Below, one piece after another: positions 42,166 through 51,701 of a stretch of DNA of 64,000 nt. The notes under the pieces are model-generated. The model was not told the DNA's origin and searched no databases. It saw only the letters and a list, made by a program, of their open reading frames with translations. Origin of the DNA: G963665815 sp942492065 (lineage in GTDB: Bacteria > Cloacimonadota > Cloacimonadia > Cloacimonadales > JAIOQZ01); contig CALODV010000014.1 in assembly GCA_942492065.1 (NCBI GenBank), positions 496,001 to 560,000 on the forward strand. The letters are read 5' to 3'. Every line of letters begins with the position of its first letter. Position 1 is the first letter of the stretch. The translations under genes were made by a program, and so were the position numbers.

Positions 42166-42180
42166 TGATTCAATGAATCA
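42166..42180. promoter_or_regulatory. Palindrome in the leader of porin 2
   Basis: Perfect inverted repeat TGATTCA-A-TGAATCA, 19 bases ahead of the start codon and just upstream of the ribosome binding site. Could be an operator or an RNA hairpin that affects initiation. Confidence 0.45.
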
Positions 42181-42199
42181 AAAAAATACTGGAGGTAGT

Positions 42200-43471
42200 A
42201 TGAGAAAAATTACTATTTTACTTATTGTTGTACTTACAACAGCATTATTCGCAGGTGAGTATCCAAAAGTTGATATTCATGGAAGATTTCTTCTTGAAAT
42301 GGACCGTGAAAACAACATGACGGACTGGACAAAATTCAAAGATAACAATTTTAATGACATGACTACGTTTACAACCGGTCGTCTTGATCTTAATTTTGAT
42401 ACTGCGATATCTGAAAACATTATGGTTAAAATTCATGCCAGAGCCGAAGGTGATGGTGGAAGCAAATGGATTATGTTTAACTCTGATAGCGGTAACAAAC
42501 TGAAAGATGCTAAATTTAGAATTCAACAGGCTTATGTTCAGTATGATAATCTGTTCATAGAAGGTTTATCCGCTCATTTTGGTCAAAAACTATGGAACTA
42601 TGGCGGCGGAAACATCTTAGGACCTGCTGACTACGTTGGCGGTGCAGCTCTTATGTTTAAAAGAGATAACATGTGGGTTGATTTTCAGACAATTAATATG
42701 GATGAATTTGAGAATGCTGAATACCCAAATATTGAAGAAGATCACGCAGAAAAAATCTTTGGTGTTATTGGTGGATTGAACAAAATAGCTGATATGACAG
42801 ATTTTCATGCCTACTTCTTCAGAAGAGGTGAAAATGTTGAAGTTGCAAATCACAAAACAGAATGTGATGCAGTTAATGTTTTCGGTGCCAGAACTGATAT
42901 GACATTAATGGATGGAATGGTGAAACCGTATTTTGAATTTGCAATGCAAATGGGTGCAAATGATGCAGTTAAAATCGATTACTCCGGTATGTTAATTGAT
43001 GCAGGAGTAAAAGGTGATATGGATCTTGGTACAATGAGTGTTATGCCTAGATTTGAGTTTTTCTACAGAACTGGCGATGATGTAAGCACTGTTGATGAAA
43101 TCGAAACGTTCACAGGTATTGGAATGGGTAATGTTGAAGTTGGTTACGATGCATTCAATATTCATGATACAGGTGATACTGGTTTAATGATGATTAATGT
43201 TGGTTCTGATTTTGTACCGGCTATGTGCAAAAAACTTACTGTTGGTTTTGATTTCTGGATGTTCAATGATAACACAAAAGAATGGAAAGTTGGTGGCAAA
43301 GACATGTCCGGAGAAAACATGTACAATGAAATCAACCTTACCGCTTCTTTCGATGTTCATGAAAAAGCCTGCCTATATACCGGTTGGGGTATCTATATGC
43401 CAAATAAAGATTATGTTGATGGCGAAGATTCTGCTACAGCGTTGTGGTTTGGTACAGAAGTTAAATGGTAA
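42200..43471 (+). CDS. Porin-like outer-membrane beta-barrel protein 2
   Basis: 423 residues from the ATG at 42200, which has GGAGG five to six bases upstream; the frame extends to 42173 but that start has no site. Signal peptide (MRKITILLIVVLTTALFA), then GEYPKVDIHGRFLLEMDREN, and a C-terminal ALWFGTEVKW ending in tryptophan. Paralogue of the protein at 27350-28687 (shared GEYPxV, LKDAxFxxQ, GENILG/NVLG-like and MxNxxxxx strands), on the opposite strand 14 kb away. Shorter by about 20 residues, mainly in loops. Substrate unknown. Has its own promoter and terminator. Confidence 0.84.
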   Translation: MRKITILLIVVLTTALFAGEYPKVDIHGRFLLEMDRENNMTDWTKFKDNNFNDMTTFTTGRLDLNFDTAISENIMVKIHARAEGDGGSKWIMFNSDSGNKLKDAKFRIQQAYVQYDNLFIEGLSAHFGQKLWNYGGGNILGPADYVGGAALMFKRDNMWVDFQTINMDEFENAEYPNIEEDHAEKIFGVIGGLNKIADMTDFHAYFFRRGENVEVANHKTECDAVNVFGARTDMTLMDGMVKPYFEFAMQMGANDAVKIDYSGMLIDAGVKGDMDLGTMSVMPRFEFFYRTGDDVSTVDEIETFTGIGMGNVEVGYDAFNIHDTGDTGLMMINVGSDFVPAMCKKLTVGFDFWMFNDNTKEWKVGGKDMSGENMYNEINLTASFDVHEKACLYTGWGIYMPNKDYVDGEDSATALWFGTEVKW

Positions 43472-43490
43472 ACTAAAAAATATCTATACA

Positions 43491-43524
43491 AAGACTGTGG
43501 GAAGTTCCTGCAGTCTTTTTTTTT
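43491..43524 (+). terminator. Terminator of porin 2
   Basis: AAGACTG (43491-43497) pairs with CAGTCTT (43511-43517), extended inside by a GGGA/TTCC-like pairing and followed by seven T. Confidence 0.85.
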
Positions 43525-43595
43525 GCAATTACAAATTAAATCCTTTACTGTTTTTGCCTTTTATGTTTAAAATTGATAACTCAAAGGAGGTAAGA

Positions 43596-45245
43596 ATGAA
43601 AATATCTACAATTATCCTGATCATTTTTTTTATAAGCTGTCTCAACGCTCAAACCCCGGTATGGGACTGGGTTGCTACAGCCGGAGGAACTTCTGACGTA
43701 CAATTAAATGCTGTTATTGGGGACGATAATGGGAATATATATGCGGTTGGCTACTTTGAGGGTAGTCATTTTTTTGGTAATGAGTACGTGGCAAGTCAGG
43801 GGGGAAGAGATATTTTTGTGGCTAAAATGGATTCTCAGGGAAATTGGCTCTGGAGTACGAGTGGCGGCGGAACCTCTTATACGGATGAAGGAAATGATAT
43901 TGATATAACAGCGGACAACTGCCTTTTGATTACGGGTGTTTTTGAGGGGACTGCTTTTATGGGGCCGGATTCTCTTGTTAGCTCCGGAGAAGGTGATATT
44001 TTTGTTTCTAAACTGGACTTTGATGGAAACTGGCTCTGGAGTAAAAAAATAGGCGGATCAGGATGGGATACAGGAAATAGTGTTTCTGTTGATAACCTCA
44101 ACTATGCTTATATAACGGGGTCTTTCGCGGATACGATATTCTATGACACTGATACATTGGTATCAAGAGGAAACACAGATATCATTGTTGCGAAATTAAA
44201 CCCATTAAGAAACTGGAGTTGGATGAAAAATGCAGGTGGAACAAGCGCAGATGCTGCTTTTGATCTTAAGGTTGCAGATGATAACAGAATTCTTCTTTGT
44301 GGCAGCTATACCGGAAGAGCAATGTGGGATTCTGATACACTTGTCAGTGACGGTTATACCGACGGCTTTGTGGCAGAAATGAACGATGTCGGAGATTTCT
44401 TGTGGGCTAACAGACTTGGTGGAAATAATTTCGACGAAGCTTATCAGATTGTTCCAATTGATTCAGGTGCAATTGTAAGTGGACACCATACCGATTTAGC
44501 TTTTTTTGACAGTATTCAAATTACCGGGAATGGTGATAGAGATATGTTCATTGCCAAGGTGGATTTTGCCGGAAATTGGGATTGGGTAGCTCATGGCGGA
44601 TCATCTCAATGGGATACAGCCAGAGATATTTTCGTTGATTCCAACAATGATATTTATGCAACAGGAGTTTTCTCCGGAGCTGCAACAATGGGATCAATCA
44701 GCTTTAATGGGTATGGAAGTAGAGATGTTTTTGTGCTGAAGATAGACTCTTTCGGTAATTTCCAGTGGGGGAAAGAAGCAGGATCAAGTGAATGGGATGT
44801 TGGCTCAGCATTGTTTATAAATAATGCCGGGGATGTTTATATTGCAGGTGATTATTCTTCCAGTGCTGTTTTTGATAATCTCTGGATTACTTCAGACGGG
44901 AATCGTGATTGCTTTGTAGGAAAACTACGAGAAAGTACAACTGCTGCAGATTATAATGAAACTGAAACCGGAAAAGGAATGATGTTATGCCCTAATCCAT
45001 TTAATCCTCGCACAAATATTAGCTTTGAATTAAGTCGCAATTTAAACGTAAAACTCGATGTATATAACATGAAAGGGCAACATGTTAAGTCTGTTGTGAA
45101 TCAAGAATTACGCAAGGGAAAACATAGTGTTGTCTGGGGTGGTAAGGATGATAGCAATAGGAAAGTGACTTCAGGTGTTTATTTTGTCAGGTTACAGAAG
45201 GATGGAGAAAAAGCTGAAATAAGAAAGTGTGTGCTGTTGAAGTAG
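43596..45245 (+). CDS. Secreted SBBP-type beta-propeller repeat protein with sorting domain
   Basis: 549 residues from the ATG at 43596 (AAAGGAGG five to six bases ahead); the frame continues upstream into porin 2 but that part is not coding. Signal peptide (MKISTIILIIFFISCLNA), then about eight repeats of the form GxxDIFVAKxDxxGNWLWSxxxGG ... xGxFxGxAxFxxxxLxSxG, typical of SBBP beta-propeller repeats. Ends with a FlgD-like sorting domain (CPNPFNPRTNISFEL ... TSGVYFVRLQ ... KCVLLK). The gene is convergent with the histidine kinase gene, 12 bases apart. Likely a surface or released protein; partner unknown. Confidence 0.85.
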   Translation: MKISTIILIIFFISCLNAQTPVWDWVATAGGTSDVQLNAVIGDDNGNIYAVGYFEGSHFFGNEYVASQGGRDIFVAKMDSQGNWLWSTSGGGTSYTDEGNDIDITADNCLLITGVFEGTAFMGPDSLVSSGEGDIFVSKLDFDGNWLWSKKIGGSGWDTGNSVSVDNLNYAYITGSFADTIFYDTDTLVSRGNTDIIVAKLNPLRNWSWMKNAGGTSADAAFDLKVADDNRILLCGSYTGRAMWDSDTLVSDGYTDGFVAEMNDVGDFLWANRLGGNNFDEAYQIVPIDSGAIVSGHHTDLAFFDSIQITGNGDRDMFIAKVDFAGNWDWVAHGGSSQWDTARDIFVDSNNDIYATGVFSGAATMGSISFNGYGSRDVFVLKIDSFGNFQWGKEAGSSEWDVGSALFINNAGDVYIAGDYSSSAVFDNLWITSDGNRDCFVGKLRESTTAADYNETETGKGMMLCPNPFNPRTNISFELSRNLNVKLDVYNMKGQHVKSVVNQELRKGKHSVVWGGKDDSNRKVTSGVYFVRLQKDGEKAEIRKCVLLK

Positions 45246-45257
45246 TTGTCAAAGGAT

Positions 45258-47522
45258 TTAAGCTTCTTTGTTGTCAATGGCTGGTAGTTCAATTATGAAG
45301 CTGGTCCATTCACCTTCTTGAGACTTAACACTGATTTTTCCACCATGTTTATCGGTGATGATAAAATAGGATACTGACATACCCAGGCCTGTTCCTTCAC
45401 CTACTTCTTTTGTAGTGAAGAATGGTTCGAATATGTTACTGATCATATTTTCTGGTATGCCGGGTCCATTATCCCTGATAACTATTCTTACATTATTGTT
45501 ATACTTAGATACTGATATGTTGATTTCAGGACTGTAGTGTTCGGCATTCTTTGTCTGCATCGCCTGAGCACCGTTCTTAAGAATGTTTAAGAATACTTGC
45601 TGTATACTTCCAGGATCACACATTATTTTTGGCAGTGGTTCCTCATAGTGTTTAACAATATTAATTTTTCTGAAATCAAGCTTCTTTTTCAAATTATATT
45701 CATTAAAAGCAAGCTCTATTGTTTTATCTAACAGATCAGTAACAGAGCTGGCAATGTTTTCATGAACACCTTTTCTGGAAAAGCTAAGCATGTTTTTTAC
45801 AATTACAGACGCTCTAACTCCGGATTCTTTTATGTAATTCAGCATTTTATCAATTTCTCGAAGTGTGACATATTTTTTTAGATCATCAATAACTATTCCT
45901 GCTTCCTCAGCTGATTTGATGTTTTTCGAAGAGGCTTTAAGCAATCTATTCTGGATTATCTGTGTATTTTGAATGATTCCTGCCAACGGATTGTTAATTT
46001 CATGAGCCATTCCTGCAGCCAGTCCACCGATTGACATCATTTTTTCAGACTGGATCATCATTTTTTCCATATTTACCCTGTCAGTAATGTCATCAATAAT
46101 GAGAACAGCTCCTTCCACATTTTCACCGGTTAAAGGATAAATTGTAATGTCTTCTATTTTCTGATGACCTTTTGTGTTATGGGCTTTTCTCGTAAGTCTC
46201 TGTACTTTATGCTCTTTAATCGCTGTTTCGATTTTATCCAATTCTGGCTTAAGGTGAGGGAACAGGTCTTGTAGTCTTTGTCCGATAGCAACTCTGTGTT
46301 GAACTCCTGTCACTTCACTGGCATGATCGTTCCACTGAGTAATTCTCCCTTCGTTGTCTACTCCGACCAGAGTAGAAGGCATTGAATTAATAACATTAGA
46401 GAGGTAATCTCTGAGGCTTGCAAGTTCATGCTCATCTCTTTTTTGTATCGTAACATCTTTTGCAGACATAATCAACAGGGGAGGTTCGGAAATATCAAGT
46501 CTTCTGATTTTAATCTGAAGGTTTATTGTGTTATTTGTAAGAGGTTTAAGGCATTCTCCCTCAAACTCTGAAAATCCATCTGATATAGTCTTGTCGAGCA
46601 GTTCTTTGATTGAAAAAGTGCTGTCAGATTTTAGTTTCAATTGGGTAAAAAGATTAAGATTTAGTGCTTGAACTCTGGAAATACTCAACATGCGTAATGT
46701 TGAATGATTCACATCCAGAATATCACCCTTTATGTTTAGGATGATTATAGAATCACTCTGAGCGTTGAATATATTTGTGAATTTCTCATTGGAACTCAGA
46801 AGCTCCATATCTCTCGACTGGATCACCTCAAGCATGCTATTGAATTGAATGCTGAATTTTCCTACTTCGTCTCTGGAATCTGTATCAGCTCTTAAGGAGT
46901 AATTTCCTGTATTAGATATCTCTTCAGATATTTCAATGAGCTTACCTATAGGACGTGAAATAATTTCTCTGATTTTTAGACCAAGGAAGTAAGATATAAC
47001 GACGAAAAGTATAATCACAATAATCATGACTGTAAGTATTTTTGCTATCAGGACATTAAGCATTAAATCTGCTATCATTCTTATATGTCCTATGTATACT
47101 CCGTTCTTCATTATTGGTTCCTGCACAATGATTTTTTCACCATGTATTCTTCCATAAGAGATTTCAGGTTCAATGTGCAGGTTCTCCAAAGGTTTTTCTT
47201 CTGCTGAAGAATATCTTGCAAAGAGTTCTCCATCTGAATTGTATATTGTGCAGTATTTTATATCAGGTAGCAGTCTCAGTTTATCAAGAATCTCTTCAGA
47301 ATGGCTTTTGTATGACATCTCAAGGTTATGTGCATTATTGTCACCAATTGTAATTGCCATGTGTTTAAGCCATCTTATTTTGTAATCTTTTACGTAATCA
47401 ATTCCGATGATTGCAGCTGTAATTCCCCCTGTCACTACAGTTACAATTGACACTGATAGAAATATCAGAATCAATTTTTTTTTGAGAGATAGATTATGAA
47501 AATAATTAGCAAAAGTATTCAT
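45258..47522 (-). CDS. Membrane sensor histidine kinase (HAMP, PAS, HisKA, HATPase)
   Basis: About 754 residues. First helix at the N-terminus (KLILIFLSVSIVTVVTGGI), a periplasmic sensor of about 130 residues, second helix (ILTVMIIVIILFVVISYFLG), HAMP, two PAS-like regions (FTNIFNAQSDSIIILNIKG; VINSMPSTLVGVDNEGRI), the HisKA box with its histidine in GGLAAGMAHEINNPLAG, and an ATPase domain with QVFLNILKNGAQAM, IRDNGPGIP and GEGTGLGMSVS. All boxes are complete. I chose the ATG at 47522 over the one at 47576 because AGGTA is near it and none is near the other. No response regulator is adjacent, so it is an orphan. Confidence 0.9.
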   Translation of the reverse strand: MNTFANYFHNLSLKKKLILIFLSVSIVTVVTGGITAAIIGIDYVKDYKIRWLKHMAITIGDNNAHNLEMSYKSHSEEILDKLRLLPDIKYCTIYNSDGELFARYSSAEEKPLENLHIEPEISYGRIHGEKIIVQEPIMKNGVYIGHIRMIADLMLNVLIAKILTVMIIVIILFVVISYFLGLKIREIISRPIGKLIEISEEISNTGNYSLRADTDSRDEVGKFSIQFNSMLEVIQSRDMELLSSNEKFTNIFNAQSDSIIILNIKGDILDVNHSTLRMLSISRVQALNLNLFTQLKLKSDSTFSIKELLDKTISDGFSEFEGECLKPLTNNTINLQIKIRRLDISEPPLLIMSAKDVTIQKRDEHELASLRDYLSNVINSMPSTLVGVDNEGRITQWNDHASEVTGVQHRVAIGQRLQDLFPHLKPELDKIETAIKEHKVQRLTRKAHNTKGHQKIEDITIYPLTGENVEGAVLIIDDITDRVNMEKMMIQSEKMMSIGGLAAGMAHEINNPLAGIIQNTQIIQNRLLKASSKNIKSAEEAGIVIDDLKKYVTLREIDKMLNYIKESGVRASVIVKNMLSFSRKGVHENIASSVTDLLDKTIELAFNEYNLKKKLDFRKINIVKHYEEPLPKIMCDPGSIQQVFLNILKNGAQAMQTKNAEHYSPEINISVSKYNNNVRIVIRDNGPGIPENMISNIFEPFFTTKEVGEGTGLGMSVSYFIITDKHGGKISVKSQEGEWTSFIIELPAIDNKEA

Positions 47523-47992
47523 AAATATATTACCTGAAACATAAGAAAAATTTGGAAAGAATCTTAAATCTAACATATTGAAGTTTATTATACATCATTT
47601 TCAAGTTAGTCACACAAATAATTGAGCAATATGACGAAATTTGAGCAATTTTATAGCTTGCTCAATAAACTGTAGGTATTTCATAATTTATGTGAATTAT
47701 CAAGTAACGTCAATTAATTCATTGTGCAAACTTCTTTTTATACATAATAACCGTAATAAAGGAAAAAGAAACAATTTTATTTACAAAATCGGAAATTACA
47801 TGCAACTGATGTTTTAACAACCTGCGGCTTTATAATTGTTAACATTATTAATGTGCTTCTTGTTCATAGATATCCCGGACTATTTGTTAACATCAAGTAT
47901 ATATTGAGTAATAATTGTATAAAGTTTTACTTGACAATTAACCTGCAAACATTGCTTTAAAGTTGAATTATTGTAAGATTTTGAGAGGTTAT
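47523..47992. promoter_or_regulatory. Intergenic region between divergent operons
   Basis: About 470 AT-rich bases between the histidine kinase (minus) and the SpoVG-like gene (plus). The 8-mer TTGAGCAA occurs at 47622 and 47641 and inverted (TTGCTCAA) at 47658, with centres 19 and 17 bases apart. Copies two and three form an inverted repeat around a nine-base centre. The spacing suits an operator for either gene. No open frame was seen. Confidence 0.5.
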
Positions 47993-48283
47993 ATGAACAT
48001 AAAATTCAAAGATGTAAGTCAGGGTATTGTAGAGGCAAGAGCGATTATTGAGCTTGCTCCTGGGGTTTTTCTTAATGAAGTGACAATATTAAGAAGAAAT
48101 AGTCAGCTTGATATTGAATTACCCCAGAAGAGTTTCAGAGGGAGATCCGGTAAGTTTCATCATCTGGATATCTTAACTTTTGAGGATGAGAACAAAAAAA
48201 CACTCTGGTTGATGGAGATTCGGGAAGAATACAATAATTGGAGAAACCGGAACAAGAAAGTCCTTATTTATGAATCAGAATAA
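47993..48283 (+). CDS. Small SpoVG-like protein
   Basis: 96 residues from the ATG at 47993, preceded by GAGAGG; the frame begins at 47963, but that start lacks a site. The order of strands (VEARAIIELAPGVFLNEVTILRR, LDIELPQKSF, GKFHHLDILTF, EIREEYNNW) resembles SpoVG, a small RNA/DNA-binding regulator, but the similarity is weak and no key residue confirms it. It precedes hflX by nine bases; its stop overlaps the hflX ribosome binding site, so the two are translated together. Confidence 0.55.
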   Translation: MNIKFKDVSQGIVEARAIIELAPGVFLNEVTILRRNSQLDIELPQKSFRGRSGKFHHLDILTFEDENKKTLWLMEIREEYNNWRNRNKKVLIYESE

Positions 48284-48292
48284 GGATCTGTT

Positions 48293-49597
48293 TTGCTAAC
48301 CATAAGAAAAAGAAAAGAACGTGTAATTCTTGTCGGAGTTCTTACCGATAGAAAAAACAAACAGGCTTTTGAAGAATCTCTTACTGAGCTCAAAAGCCTT
48401 GTTAAGACAGCATCTGCACAAGTTGTGGATGTTTTCTCTCAATTTATGGAAAAACCTAAGCCCTCTACATATATTGGGAAGGGTAAAATACTGGAGATAA
48501 AATCTCTGATGGATGAATTCGATGATGAAGACAGACCTGATACTATCATTTTTAACAATGATTTGTCTCCTGCTCAATCTCGAAATCTTGCTAATGAATT
48601 CAAATGCAAAATTGTTGACAGAACAGAATTGATTCTTGATATTTTTGCTTTACATGCCAGAACAAAACAAGCCAAGCTTCAAGTTGAACTTGCCCAGATG
48701 GAATATAATTATTCCAGATTGAAAAACCTTTGGGGTCACCTTTCAAGAATTCAGGGTGGTATCGGGTTCAGAGGTCCCGGCGAGAAACAGATCGAAGTCG
48801 ACAGACGTGAAATTCAGAATAAAATAACACAGCACAAACGCAAACTGAAGCTTATCAGTAAACATACAGAAACCAAGCGGTCTAGAAGGCGTAAGGCTAT
48901 AAACCTGGCTTTGATAGGTTATACAAACGCCGGTAAATCAACCTTATTCAATCAGATTACAAATGGAGATGTTTATGCCGCAAATGAACTGTTTGCAACA
49001 TTGGATGCTACAACAAGATCCATTTACCTAAGCAGAAAAGAGCAGGTTGTAATAACAGATACAATCGGATTTATCAAGGATTTACCGCATAGTCTGGTAG
49101 AATCTTTTCACAGTACGCTGATGGAAGTGCTGGAAGCTGACTTACTGCTTCACGTGGTCGATGTTTCTCATCCCTTTGTTTTTGATCAGATTGCTGCAGT
49201 TGATGAGGTTCTTGAAGAACTTGGAGCTGTTGATAAAGATGTACTTATGGTATTTAACAAGATAGATAAGGTTCAGGGAGTACATTACACGTTTTTGAAA
49301 AAGAAGCTGCAGAATGACTACCCGCATGCAATATTCATTTCGGCTAAAGAAAAAGAGAACATTGAAGAGCTTTACAGCAGAATTAAGTTTTTCCTAACCA
49401 GCCGAAAAGCTGAGTCTACTTTGAAAATTCCATATACACAGCACAAATTACTGAATTTTGTTTATGCAAGTGCAACTATTGTTGAAGATGAATATGACGA
49501 AATTAATCAGGAGCATGTACTGAAGGTTATTATTGATAGATCCGCTCTGGATGATATCAACAAAAAAATAGAAGAACTAAAATATAAAAACATATAG
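48293..49597 (+). CDS. hflX: Ribosome-associated GTPase HflX
   Basis: GTPase that splits or rescues stalled ribosomes. The N-terminal HflX domain is present (STYIGKGKILEI, TIIFNNDLSPAQSRNLA), a coiled-coil, GFRGPGEKQIEVDRR, then the G domain: GYTNAGKSTLFN (G1), DTIGFIKDLP (G3), and FNKIDKV (G4). 434 residues is typical. The start is TTG at 48293 with AAGGA six bases upstream, which overlaps the stop of the small gene before it. Fourteen bases separate it from the aminotransferase gene. Confidence 0.94.
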   Translation: MLTIRKRKERVILVGVLTDRKNKQAFEESLTELKSLVKTASAQVVDVFSQFMEKPKPSTYIGKGKILEIKSLMDEFDDEDRPDTIIFNNDLSPAQSRNLANEFKCKIVDRTELILDIFALHARTKQAKLQVELAQMEYNYSRLKNLWGHLSRIQGGIGFRGPGEKQIEVDRREIQNKITQHKRKLKLISKHTETKRSRRRKAINLALIGYTNAGKSTLFNQITNGDVYAANELFATLDATTRSIYLSRKEQVVITDTIGFIKDLPHSLVESFHSTLMEVLEADLLLHVVDVSHPFVFDQIAAVDEVLEELGAVDKDVLMVFNKIDKVQGVHYTFLKKKLQNDYPHAIFISAKEKENIEELYSRIKFFLTSRKAESTLKIPYTQHKLLNFVYASATIVEDEYDEINQEHVLKVIIDRSALDDINKKIEELKYKNI

Positions 49598-49611
49598 ATG
49601 GAGGAATAAAA

Positions 49612-50820
49612 ATGGTAAGCGATTTACAAAACATTTTTTCTAAAAATGCCAAAGGTATGAAACGTTCTGCAATCAGGGAACTTCTCAAGTTAACCAGAAA
49701 TCCGGAAATAATTTCATTTGCCGGTGGACTTCCTGCTCCTGAATCTTTTCCTGTAGATGAACTGAAGACCATCATCCATGAAATTATGGAAGAAGATGCT
49801 ACTCTTGTACTTCAGTACGGACCAACAGAAGGTGATAATCTTCTCAGGGAAGAGCTTCTTAAAAGATACAAAAAAGAAGGCGTTGACCTTGGTATGGATA
49901 ATATCCTTATCACGACTGCTTCTCAACAGGGCTTGGATCTTGTTGCAAAAATCTTTGTAGACAGAGGAGATAAGATTATCTGTGAACTTCCATCATATCT
50001 TGGTGGGTTATCAGCTTTTAACAGCTATGGAGCTGATCTTGTTGGTGTTGAAATGGATGAGCATGGAATGAGAGCTGATAAACTTGAAGAAACGCTTAAG
50101 CAAATGCAGGAAAAAGGTGAAAAACCAAAACTTATATATTGTATTCCTGATTTTCAGAATCCTGCAGGAATCAGTATGCCTGAAGAAAGAAGAGTTGCAA
50201 TTATTGATATTGCAAAAAAATATGATGTTCTAATTATTGAAGATAGTCCTTACAGAGAACTCAGATTCGAAGGAGAGCATGTTCCTCCAATGATCGCACT
50301 TGATGATTCAGGTCACGTGTTAACTCTCGGAACTTTCTCTAAAACTTTCGTTCCCGGATTCAGACTGGGATGGGCTCTTGGACATGAAGATGTTATCGAT
50401 AAACTTGTTGTTGCAAAACAAGCAGTTGATTTATGTACACCTCCATTCACGCAGAGAATTGCTGCAAAATTCCTTGAAAAAGGTCTGATGGACAAGAATA
50501 TCGAGAAAATCAAAGAAATGTACCGCGAAAAACGTGATGTCATGCTTGCTGAGTTTGAAAAGCACATGCCAGACTGTGTATCATGGACAGTTCCGGATGG
50601 TGGATTATTCCTTTTCCTTACACTCCCCGAGTACATGGATGCGGAAGAGTTATTCAAACATGCTATTGAAGCAAAGGTCGCATTTGTTATTGGATCTGCT
50701 TTCTATTGCAATGGCGGTGGACAAAACACAATGAGAATCAATTTTTCATTTGCAACTAAAGATAAGAACGTTGAAGGTGTAAAAAGATTAGCTAAGGTTA
50801 TTAAAGACAATCTTAAATAA
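49612..50820 (+). CDS. PLP-dependent aminotransferase, class I/II (2-aminoadipate type)
   Basis: 402 residues, fold type I. The catalytic lysine that holds pyridoxal phosphate is K244 in LGTFSKTFVPGFRLGW; other marks are QYGPTEGDNLLREELL, ITTASQQGLDLVAKI, and DFQNPAGISM. This group (LysN/MocR-like stand-alone) includes 2-aminoadipate and broad-range aromatic or branched-chain aminotransferases; the exact substrate cannot be told. There is no N-terminal GntR domain. GGAGGAATAAAA precedes the ATG. It follows hflX closely. Confidence 0.88.
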   Translation: MVSDLQNIFSKNAKGMKRSAIRELLKLTRNPEIISFAGGLPAPESFPVDELKTIIHEIMEEDATLVLQYGPTEGDNLLREELLKRYKKEGVDLGMDNILITTASQQGLDLVAKIFVDRGDKIICELPSYLGGLSAFNSYGADLVGVEMDEHGMRADKLEETLKQMQEKGEKPKLIYCIPDFQNPAGISMPEERRVAIIDIAKKYDVLIIEDSPYRELRFEGEHVPPMIALDDSGHVLTLGTFSKTFVPGFRLGWALGHEDVIDKLVVAKQAVDLCTPPFTQRIAAKFLEKGLMDKNIEKIKEMYREKRDVMLAEFEKHMPDCVSWTVPDGGLFLFLTLPEYMDAEELFKHAIEAKVAFVIGSAFYCNGGGQNTMRINFSFATKDKNVEGVKRLAKVIKDNLK

Positions 50821-50829
50821 AATTGTTTT

Positions 50830-50849
50830 GAGGGGGATTTATCCCCCTC
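50830..50849 (+). terminator. GC-rich hairpin after the aminotransferase gene
   Basis: GAGGGGGA (50830-50837) pairs with TCCCCCTC (50842-50849) over four bases, ten bases after the stop. No U-run follows, so it is a weak terminator or an RNA-end hairpin. Confidence 0.5.
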
Positions 50850-50942
50850 ATCTAATGTAATTCTGTAGGACTGATTCAATCGTTTAATATATTTAAAAAT
50901 ATTTGCTGTTGACTTTTAGCTGATAAGAAATATAATTTTGGT

Positions 50943-51701
50943 ATGAGTAATAAAAAAGATATAGTTAGTTTATACAAATCATCCAAGTACGGAAAGCTGA
51001 TTAGCGGTTTAATTCATAATCTGAATACTCCAATTATGGGGATATCCGGCAGACTGGAATTAATCCAGATGAAAAATCAGGAAATTAAGGGACTCGATAA
51101 GATTGAAACTCAACTTTCGAGGATTAATCGTATTCTTAAAAATGTGACATATATCATAGATGTTGATAAGAATATGAATGATCATCTTGTAAGTATCAGG
51201 GAAGTTATAGAACAATTTGATATTTTCTATAAATCTAACATGAATTACAAGCATCGCAGAGAGATTAAGCTTGATGTGAATAATAATGTTGTCGCTGATA
51301 TTAATGCATCCATACTGCTGAATGTACTCTCTTTAGCAACTGACTATATTCTGGATCATACTCAGGATGGAGCACTTATTACAGTTTCTCTTAAGACAGA
51401 GGATACAACTGCAGGCATAGATATGTGCTTTAAACATGACTCTAATGAAGTTCCTCCTGATTTTAAATTTTCAGAAACTATGGATTTTGATGATAATTTA
51501 GAACTGAAACTTCTTTGTGCCCTTATTGTTGATAGTGAATTTACAATAGATTTCAAGACAGATGAGGATGTATCATGGTTTCATGTGGAATTTCCTTCCC
51601 GTAAGAGTAACCATACTGTCGAAGAAGATAATGACTTTCTTTTAGACGATGATGATGGAGAAATAGATATAGAAGCTTTACTGACAAATGCCCCAAAATA
51701 A
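50943..51701 (+). CDS. Histidine-kinase-like protein with degenerate ATPase domain
   Basis: 252 residues, no membrane segment. The N-terminal helices look like a HisKA dimerisation box (KLISGLIHNLNTPIMGISGRLELI), with a histidine followed by NLNTP, not the usual E-x-x-x-P. The following region resembles an ATPase fold, but no N-box asparagine pattern and no DxGxG or GxGxG glycine motifs can be found, so kinase activity is unlikely. The tail is very acidic (EEDNDFLLDDDDGEIDIE). Its stop overlaps the start of the patatin gene (TAATG). A protein-interaction role is the likely one. Confidence 0.65.
   Translation: MSNKKDIVSLYKSSKYGKLISGLIHNLNTPIMGISGRLELIQMKNQEIKGLDKIETQLSRINRILKNVTYIIDVDKNMNDHLVSIREVIEQFDIFYKSNMNYKHRREIKLDVNNNVVADINASILLNVLSLATDYILDHTQDGALITVSLKTEDTTAGIDMCFKHDSNEVPPDFKFSETMDFDDNLELKLLCALIVDSEFTIDFKTDEDVSWFHVEFPSRKSNHTVEEDNDFLLDDDDGEIDIEALLTNAPK

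Noticed and set aside
43197..43595. N-terminal extension of the propeller-repeat gene into porin 2
   Set aside because: Overlaps porin 2 in another frame and crosses its terminator; a strong site and signal peptide mark the start at 43596.
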